In this document: positions 53,501-63,200 of the stretch, in pieces
Layout: each line of letters opens with the position of its first letter
Position numbering within the stretch: position 1 is the first letter of the stretch
Origin: Coriaria nepalensis
Taxonomy: Eukaryota; Streptophyta; Magnoliopsida; Cucurbitales; Coriariaceae
DNA: 64,000 nt
Direction: 5' to 3'
Assembly: GCA_027186245.1 (NCBI GenBank)
Contig: CP114481.1
Location: 49,135,501 to 49,199,500, forward strand
The notes under the pieces: generated by a model
Seen by the model: only the letters and a program-made list of their open reading frames with translations
Databases searched by the model: none
Told to the model about the DNA's origin: nothing
Translations under genes and position numbers: made by a program

Positions 53501-55815
53501 ATTCGAACGAATTCTGTTTTTGCACTACAAACACAACTTTTGTGAGTAATTTGCAAATAATCATAGCAAGGAAAGTGTGCATTCGTTTAACCTTAAAATC
53601 ATTTCAATGAGTCATTTCAGGTTAATAACAGATTTCAAAGCAATTCGAACGAATTCTGTTTTTGCACTACAGACACAAGTTTTGTGCATAACTTGTAAAT
53701 GATCATTGCAAGGAAAGTGTGTATTCGTTTAACCATAAAATCATTTCAATGAGTCATTTCAAGTCAATATCATATTTCAGAGCAATTCGAACGAATTCTA
53801 TTTTTGCACTACAAAAACATGTTTTGTGCATAACTTGCAAATGATCATTCCAAGGAAAGTGTGCATTCATTTAACCTTAAAATCATTTCAATCAGTCATT
53901 TCAAGTAAATATCATATTTCAAAGAAATTCGAACGATTTCTATTTTTGCACTACAAACACAACTTTTGTGAGTAATTTGCCAATAATCATAGCAAGGAAA
54001 GTGTGCATTCGTTTAACCTTAAAATCATTTCGATGAGTCATTTCAAGTCAATATCATATTTCAAAGCAATTCGAACGAATTCTGTTTTTGCACTACAAAC
54101 ACAACTTTTGTGAGTAATTTGCAAATAATCATAGCAAGCAAAGTGTGCATTCGTTTAACCTTAAAATCATTTCAATGAGTCATTTCAAGTCAATATCATA
54201 TTTCAAAGCAATTCGAACGAATTCTGTTTTTGCACTACAAACACAACTTTTGTGAGTAATTTGCAAATAATCATAGCAAGGAAAGTGTGCATTCGTTTAA
54301 CCTTAAAATCATTTCAATGAGTCATTTCAGGTTAATAACATATTTCAAAGCAATTCGAACGAATTCTATTTTTGCACTACAGACACAAGTTTTGTCCATA
54401 ACTTGTAAATGATCATTGCAAGGAAAGTGTGTATTCGTTTAACCATAAAATCATTTCAATGAGTCATTTCAAGTCAATATCATATTTCAAAGCAATTCGA
54501 ACGAATTCTGTTTTTGCACTACAAACACAACTTTTGTGAGTAATTTGCAAATAATCATAGCAACGAAAGTGAGCATTCGTTTAACCTTAAAATCATTTCA
54601 ATGAGTCATTTCAGGTTAAAAACATATTTCAAAGCAATTCGAACGAATTCTATTTTTGCACTACAGACACAAGTTTTGTGCATAACTTGTAAATGATCAT
54701 TGCAAGGAAAGTGTGTATTCGTTTAACCATAAAATCATTTGAATGAGTCATTTCAAGTCAATATCATATTTCAAAGCAATTCGAATGAATTCTATTTTTG
54801 CACTACAAAAACATGTTTTGTGCATAACTTGCAAATGATCATTCCAAGGAAAGTGTGCATTCATTTAACCTTAAAGTCATTTCAATCAGTCGTTTCAAGT
54901 AAATATCATATTTCAAAGCAATTCGAACGAATTCTATTTTTGCACAACGAACACAACTTTTGTGCATAACTTGCAAATGATCATTGCAAGGAAAGTGCGC
55001 ATTCGTTTGACCTTAAAATAATTTCAATGAGTCATTTCAAGTCAATATCATATTTCAAAGCAATTCGAACGAATTCTATTTTTGCACTACAAAAACATGT
55101 TTTGTGCATAACTTGCAAATGATCATTCCAAGGAAAGTGTGCATTCATTTAACCTTAAAATCATTTCAATCAGTCATTTCAAGTAAATATCAAATTTCAA
55201 AGCAATTCGAACGAATTCTATTTTTGCACAACAAACACAACTTTTGTGCATAACTTGCAAATGATCATTGCAAGGAAAGTGCGCATTCGTTTGACCTTAA
55301 AATCATTTCAATGAGTCATTTCAAGTCAATATCATATTTCAAAGCAATTCGAACGAATTCTGTTTTTGCACTACAAACACAACTTTTGTGAGTAATTTGC
55401 AAATAATCATAGCAAGGAAAGTGTGCATTCGTTTAACCTTAAAATCATTTCAATGAGTCATTTCAGGTTAATAACATATTTCGAAGCAATTCGAACGAAG
55501 TCTATTTTTGCACTACAACCACAAGTTTTGTGCATAACTTCCACATGTTCATTGCAAGGAAAGTGTGCATTCGTTTAACCTTAAAATTATTTCAATCAGT
55601 CATTTTAAGTCAATAACTTATTTCAAAGGAATTCAAACGAAGTCTATTTTTGCACTACAAACACAACTTTTGTGCATAACTTGTAAATGATCATTGCAAG
55701 GAAAGTGTGTATTCGTTTAACCATAAAATCATTTCAATGAGTCATTCCAAGTAAATATCATATTTCAAAGCAATTCGAACGAATTCTGTTTTTGCCCTAC
55801 AAAAACATGTTTTGT
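46100..55815. repeat. 27-unit higher-order repeat (3,834 bp), about 2.5 copies
   Basis: Successive markers recur at exactly 3,834 bp (27 x 142): cataact(t/c)gt at 47013, 50847 and 54681; cagatttc at 49795 and 53629; the ccctacaaaa unit at 51961 and 55795. The 76-codon ORFs at 50905-51135 and 54739-54969 translate identically, so at least this stretch shows no amino-acid change. I saw only scattered substitutions between copies, for example gcaacgaaagtgagc in the two later copies against gcaaggaaagtgtgc near 46894. Each copy contains two X units (cttccacatgttc), several D units with ataatttc, one gccaataatc unit and one gcaagcaaag unit. This is the longest and apparently youngest repeat here. 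Confidence 0.92.
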
Positions 55816-55837
55816 GCCCTACAAAAACATGTTTTGT
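55794..55837. repeat. 22-bp tandem duplication at a repeat-block boundary
   Basis: The 22 bases beginning gccctacaaaaac at 55794 are repeated directly at 55816. The match to the upstream 3,834-bp repeat stops at this point. The next unit is an ordinary C unit (ccaaggaaag, ttaaaatc) instead of the expected variant (caaaggaaag, ttaaagtc). The duplicated stretch contains the palindrome aaaacatgtttt. It shifts the 142-bp register by 22 bp, the largest register change in the window. Confidence 0.93.
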
Positions 55838-58800
55838 GCATAACTTGCAAATGATCATTCCAAGGAAAGTGTGCATTCATTTAACCTTAAAATCATTTCA
55901 ATCAGTCATTTCAAGTAAATATCATATTTCAAAGCAATTCGAACGAATACTATTTTTGCACAACAAGCACAACTTTTGTGCATAACTTGTAAATGATCAT
56001 TGCAAGGAAAGTGTGTATTCGTTTAACCATAAAATCATTTCAATGAGTCATTCCAAGTAAATATCATATTTCAAAGCAATTCGAACGAATTCTGTTTTTG
56101 CACTACAAACACAACTTTTGTGAGTAATTTGCAAATAATAATAGCAAGGAAAGTGTGCATTCGTTTAACCTTAAAATGATTTCAATGAGTCATTTCAGGT
56201 TAATAACATATTTCAAAGCAATTCGAACGAATTCTAGTTTTGCACTACAGACACAACTTTTGTGCATAACTTGCAAATGATCATTCCAAAGAAAGTGTGC
56301 ATTCATTTAACCTTAAAATCATTTCAATCAGTCATTTCAAGTAAATATCAAATTTCAAAGCAATTCGAACGAATTCTATTTTTGCACTACAAACACAACT
56401 TTTGTGCATAACTTGCATTATGATCATTGCAACGAAAGTGTGCATTCGTTTGACCTTAAAATCATTTCAATCAGTCATTTTAAGTCAATAACTTATTTCG
56501 AAGCAATTCGAACGAATTCTATTTTTGCACTACAGACACAAGTTTTGTGCATAACTTGTAAATGATCATTGCAAGGAAAGTGTGTATTCGTTTAACCATA
56601 AAATCATTTCAATGAGTCATTTCAAGTCAATATCATATTTCAAAGCAATTCGAATGAATTCTGTTTTTGCAGTAGAAACACAACTTTTGTGAGTAATTTG
56701 CAAATAATCATAGCAAGGAAAGTGTGCATTCGTTTAACCTTAAAATCATTTCAATGAGTCATTTCAGGTTAATAACATATTTCAAAGCAATTCAAACGAA
56801 GTCTATTTTTGCACTACAAACACAAGTTTTGTGCATAACTTCCACATGATCATGGCAAGGAACGTGGGCATTCGTTTAACCTTAAAATCAGTTCAATCAG
56901 TCATTTTAAGTCAATAACTTATTTCAAAGCAATTCGAACGAATTCTATTTTTGCACTACAAACACAACTTTTGTGCATAACTTGTAAATGATCATTGCAA
57001 GGAAAGTGTGCATTCGTTTAACCTTAAAATCATTTCAATGAGTCATTTCAAGTCAATAAATTATTTCAAAGCAAGTCGAACGAATTCTAGTTTTCCACCA
57101 CAAACACAACTTTTGTGCATAACTTCCAAATGATCATTGCAAGGAAAGTGTGCATTCATTTAACCTTAAAATCATTTCAATCAGTTATTTCAAGTCAATA
57201 TCATATTTCGAAGCAATTCGAACGAATTCTATTTTTGCACTACAAACACAACTTTTGTGCATAACTTGCAAATGATCAACGCAAGGAAAGTGTGCATTCG
57301 TTTAACCTTAAAATCATTTCAATGAGTCATTTCAAGTCAATAACTTATTTCAAAGCAATTCGAACGAATTCTATTTTTGCACTACAAACACAAGTTTTGT
57401 GCATAACTTGCAAATGATCAATGCAAGGAAAGTGTGCATTCGCTTAAAATTAAAATCATTTCAATGAGTCATTTCAAGTAAATAACTTATTTCAAAGCAA
57501 GTTGAACGAATTCTAGTTTCGCAATACAGACACAACTTTTTTGCATAACTTGCGAATGATCATTGCAAGGAAAGTGTGCATTCGTTTAACCTTAAAATCA
57601 TTTCAATGAGTCATTTCAAGTCAATAAATTATTTCAAAGCAAGTCGAACGAATTCTAGTTTTCCACTACAAACAAAACTTTTGTGCATAACTTGCAAATG
57701 ATCAATACAAGGAAAGTGTGCATTCGTTTAACCTTAAAATCATTTCAATGAGTCATTTCAAGTCAATATCTTCTTTCAAAGCAAGTCGAACGCATTCTAT
57801 TTTTGCACTATAAACACAACTTTTGTGCATAACTTGCGAAAGATCATTGCAAGGAAAGTGTGCATTCGTTTAACCTTAAAATCATTTCAATGAGTCATTT
57901 CAAGTCAATAAATTATTTCAAAGCAAGTCGAACGAATTCTAGTTTTCCACTACAAACAAAACTTTTGGGCATAACTTGCAAATGATCATTGCAAGGAAAG
58001 TGTGCATTCGTTTAAAATTAAAATCATTTCAATGAGTCATTTCAAGTCAATAACTTATTTCAAAGTAAGTAGAACGAATTCTAGTTTTGGACTACAGACA
58101 CAACTTTTGTGCATAACTTGCAAATGATCATTGCAAGGAAAGTGTGCATTCGTTTAACCTTAAAATCATTTCAATGAGTCGTTTCAAGTCAATAACTAAT
58201 TTCAAAGCAATTCGAACGAATTCTAGTTTTGCACTACAGACACAACTTTTGTGCATAACTTGCAAATGATCGTTGCAAGGAAAGTGTGCATTCGTTTGAC
58301 CTTAAAATCATTTCCATGAGTCATTTCAAGTCAATAACTAATTTCAAAGCAATTCGAACGAATACTAGTTTTGCACTACTGACACAACTTTTGTGCATAA
58401 CTTGCAAATGATCATTGCAAGGAAAGTGTGTATTCGTTTAACCGTAAAATCATTTCAATGAGTCATTTCAAGTCAATATCATATTTCAAAGCAATTTGAA
58501 CGAATTCTATTTTTGCACTACAAAGACAAATTTTGTGCATAACTTGCAAATGATCATTGCAAGGAAAGTGTGCATTCGTTTAAAATTAAAATCATTTCAA
58601 TGAGTCATTTCAAGTCAATAACTTATTTCAAAACAAGTCGAACGAATTCTAGTTTTGCACTACAGACACAACTTTTCTGCATAACTTGCAAATGATCATT
58701 GCAAGGAAAGTGTGCATTCGTTTAACCTTAAAATCATTTCAATGACTCATTTCAAGTCAATAACTAATTTCAAAGCAATTCGAACGATTCTAGTTTTGAA

Positions 58801-60200
58801 CTACAGACACAACTTTTGTGCAGAACTTGCAAATGATCATTGCAAGGAAAGTGTGTATTCGTTTAACCATAAAATCATTTCAATGAGTCATTCCAAGTAA
58901 ATATCATATTTCAAAGCAATTCGAACGAATTCTGTTTTTGCACTACAAACACAACTTTTGTGAGCAATTTGCAAATAATCATAGCAAGGAAAGTGTGCAT
59001 TCGTTTAACCTTAAAATCATTTCAATGAGTAATTTCAGGTTAATAACATATTTCAAAGCAATTCGAACGAATTCTAGTTTTGAACTACAGACACAATTTT
59101 GGTGCATAACTGGCAAATGATCATTGCAAGGAAAGTGTGCACTCGTTTAACCTTAAAATCATTTCAATGAGTCGTTTCAAGTCAATAACTAATTTCAAAG
59201 CAATTCGAACGAATTCTAGTTTTGCACTATAGACACAACTTTTGTGCATAACTTGCAAATGATCGTTGCAAGGAAAGTGTGCATTCGTTTGACCTTAAAA
59301 TCATTTCAATGAGTCGTTTCAAGTCAATAACTAATTTCAAAGCAATTCGAACAAATACCTGTTTTGCACTACTGACACAACTTTTGTGCATAACTTGCAA
59401 ATGATCATTGCAAGGAAAGTGTGTATTCCTTTAACCATAAAATCATTTCAATGAGTCATTTCAAGTCAATATCATATTTCAAAGCAATATGAACGAATTC
59501 TATTTTTGCACTACAAACACAAATTTTGTGCATAACTTGCAAATGATCATTGCAAGGAAAGTGTGCATTCGTTTAAAATTAAAATCATTTCAATGAGTCA
59601 TTTCAAGTCAATAACTTATTTCAAAGCAAGTCGAACGAATTCTAGTTTTGCACTACAGACAACTTTTCTGCATAACTTGCAAATGATCATTGCAAGGAAA
59701 GTGTGCATTCGTTTAACCTTAAAATCATTTCAATGACTCATTTCAAGTCAATAACTAATTTCAAAGCAATTCGAACGAATTCTAGTTTTGAACTACAGAC
59801 ACAACTTTTGTGCAGAACTTGCAAATGATCATTGCAAGGAAAGTGTGTATTCGTTTAACCATAAAATCATTTCAATGAGTCATTCCAAGTAAATATCATA
59901 TTTCAAAGCAATTCGAACGAATTCTGTTTTTGCACTACAAACACAACTTTTGTGAGCAATTTGCAAATAATCATAGCAAGGAAAGTGTGCATTCGTTTAA
60001 CCTTAATATCATTTCAATGAGTAATTTCAGGTTAATAACATATTTCAAAGCAATTCGAACGAATTCTAGTTTTGCACTACAGACACAACTTTTGTGCATA
60101 ACTTGTAAATGATCATTGCAAGGAAAGTGTGTATTCGTTTAACCATAAAATCATTTCAATGAGTCATTCCAAGTAAATATCATATATCAAAGCAATTCGA
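55838..60200. repeat. Diverged satellite flank, first copy of a 29-unit (about 4.1 kb) duplication
   Basis: Thirty units, many of class Z, with more varied substitutions than the region to the left. Bases 56.1 to about 58.5 kb match 60.2 to 62.5 kb at an offset of 4,114-4,116 bp, 29 units less a few bases. Paired markers are aaaatgat (56173/60289), aacgtgggca (56861/60976), ttttccacca (57091/61205), gatcaacgc or catcaacgc (57277/61390) and ttctttcaaa (57771/61885). A 7-unit segment is repeated in tandem at about 58.16-60.1 kb with an offset of 991-993 bp. Small indels are cttgcattatgatc near 56415, cgaacgattc near 58785 and cagacaac near 59658. Confidence 0.85.
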
Positions 60201-63200
60201 ACGAATTCTGTTTTTGCACTACAAACACAACTTTTGTGAGTAATTTGCAAATAATCATAGCAAGGAAAGTGTGCATTCGTTTAACCTTAAAATGATTTCA
60301 ATGAGTCATTTCAGGTTAATAACATATTTCAAAGCAATTCGAACGAATTCTAGTTTTGCACTACAGACACAACTTTTGTGCATAACTTGCAAATGATCAT
60401 TCCAAAGAAAGTGTGCATTCATTTAACCTTAAAATCATTTCAATCAGTCATTTCAAGTAAATATCAAATTTCAAAGCAATTCGAACGAATTCTATTTTTG
60501 CACTACAAACACAACTTTTGTGCATAACTTGCAAATGATCATTGCAACGAAAGTGTGCATTCGTTTGACCTTAAAATCATTTCAATCAGTCATTTTAAGT
60601 CAATAACTTATTTCGAAGCAATTCGAACGAATTCTATTTTTGCACTACAGACACAAGTTTTGTGCATAACTTGTAAATGATCATTGCAAGGAAAGTGTGT
60701 ATTTGTTTACCAATAAAATCATTTCAATGAGTCATTTCGAGTCAATATCATATTTCAAAGCAATTCGAATGAATTCCGTTTTTGCACTACAGACACAAGT
60801 TTTGTGCATAACTTGCAAATGATCATTGCAAGGAAAGTGTGCATTCGTTTAACCTTAAAATCATTTCAATGACTCATTTCAAGTCAATAACTAATTTCAA
60901 AGCAATTCGAACGAATTCTAGTTTTGAACTACAAACACAACTTTTGTGCAGAACTTCCACATGATCATGGCAAGGAACGTGGGCATTCGTTTAACCATAA
61001 AATCAGTTCAATCAGTCATTTTAAGTCAATAACTTATTTCGAAGCAATTCGAACGAATTCTATTTTTGCACTACAACAAAACTTTTGTGCATAACTTGCA
61101 AATGATCAATGCAAGGAAAGTGTGCATTCGTTTAAAATTAAAATCATTTCAATGAGTCATTTCAAGTCAATAAATTATTTCAAAGCAAGTCGAACGAATT
61201 CTAGTTTTCCACCACAAACACAACTTTTGTGCATAACTTGCAAATGATCATTGCAAGGAAAGTGTGCATTCATTTAACCTTAAAATCATTTCAATCAGTT
61301 ATTTCAAGTCAATATCATATTTCGAAGCAATTCGAACGAATTCTATTTTTGCACTACAAACACAACTTTTGTGCATAACTTGCAAATCATCAACGCAAGG
61401 AAAGTGTGCATTCGTTTAACCTTAAAATCATTTCAATGAGTCATTTCAAGTCAATAACTTATTTCAAAGCAATTCGAACGAATTCTATTTTTGCTCTACA
61501 AACACAAGTTTTGTGCATAACTTGCAAATGATCAATGCAAGGAAAGTGTGCATTTGCTTAAAATTAAAATCATTTCAATCAGTCATTTCAAGTCAATAAC
61601 TAATTTCAAAGCAATTCGAACGAATTCTATTTTTGCACTACAAAAACAAGTTTTGTGCATAACTTGCAAATGATCATTCCAAGGAAAGTGTGCATTCTTT
61701 TAACCATAAAATCATTTCAATCAGTCATTTCAAGTAAATATCATATTTCAAAGCAATTCGAACGAATTCTATTTTTGCACTACAAACACAACTTATGTGC
61801 ATAACTTGCAAATGATCAATACAAGGAAAGTGTGCATTCGTTTAACCTTAAAATCATTTCAATGAGTCATTTCAAGTCAATATCTTCTTTCAAAGCAAGT
61901 CGAACGCATTCTATTTTTGCACTACAAACACAACTTTTGTGCATAACTTGCGAATGATCATTGCAAGGAAAGTGTGCATTCGTTTAACCTTAAAATCATT
62001 TCAATGAGTCATTTCAAGTCAATAAATTATTTCAGAGCAAGTCGAACGAATTCTAGTTTTCCACTACAAACAAAACTTTTGTGCATAAATTGCAAATGAT
62101 CATTGCAAGGAAAGTGTGCATTCGTTTAAAATTAAAATCATTTCAATGAGTCATTTCAAGTCAATAACTTATTTCAAAGTAAGTCGAACGAATTCTAGTT
62201 TTGGACTACAGACACAACTTTTGTGCATAACTTGCAAATCATCATTGCAAGGAAAGTGTGCATTCGTTTAACCTTAAAATCATTTCAATGAGTCGTTTCA
62301 AGTCAATAACTAATTTCAAAGCAATTCGAACGAATACTAGTTTTGCACTACTGACACAACTTTTGTGCATAACTTGCAAATGATCATTGCAAGGAAAGTG
62401 TGTATTCGTTTAACCATAAAATCATTTCAATGAGTCATTTCAAGTCAATATCATATTTCAAAGCAATTTGAACGAATTCTATTTTTGCACTACAAACACA
62501 AATTTTGTGCATAACTTGCAAATGATCATTGCAAGGAAAGTGTGCATTCGTTTAAAATTAAAATCATTTCAATGAGTCCTTTCAAGTCAATAACTTATTT
62601 CAAAGCAAGTCGAACGAATTCTAGTTTTGCACTACAGACACAACTTTTCTGCATAACTTGCAAATGATCATTGCAAGGAAAGTGTGCATTCGTTTAACCT
62701 TAAAATCATTTCAATGACTCATTTCAAGTCAATAACTAATTTCAAAGCAATTCGAACGAATTCTAGTTTTGAACTACAGACACAACTTTTGTGCAGAACT
62801 TGCAAATGATCATTGCAAGGAAAGTGTGTATTCGTTTAACCATAAAATCATTTCAATGAGTCATTCCAAGCAAATATCATATTTCAAAGCAGTTCGAACG
62901 AATTCTGTTTTTGCACTACAAACACAACTTTTGTGAGCAATTTGCAAATAATCATAGCAAGGAAAGTGTGCATTCGTTTAACCATAAAATCATTTCAATC
63001 AGTCATTTCAAGTAAATATCATATTTCAAAGCAATTCGAACGAATTCTATTTTTGCACTACAAACACAACTTATGTGCATAACTTGCAAATGATCAATAC
63101 AAGGAAAGTGTGCATTCGTTTAACCTTAAAATCATTTCAATGAGTCATTTCAAGTCAATATCTTCTTTCAAAGCAAGTCGAACGCATTCTATTTTTGCAC

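Noticed and set aside
46100..55815. Assembly artefact creating the near-identical 3,834-bp copies
   Set aside because: It cannot be excluded from sequence alone. However, copies differ by scattered single bases (for example ctaatttc at 51782 and cttatttc at 55618) and end at a unique junction, so true tandem copies are more likely.
58712..60112. Three 60-62-codon ORFs (58712-58900, 58938-59120, 59930-60112)
   Set aside because: They are the same satellite reading in related units, two of them offset by 992 bp within the 7-unit tandem. They show no coding signature.
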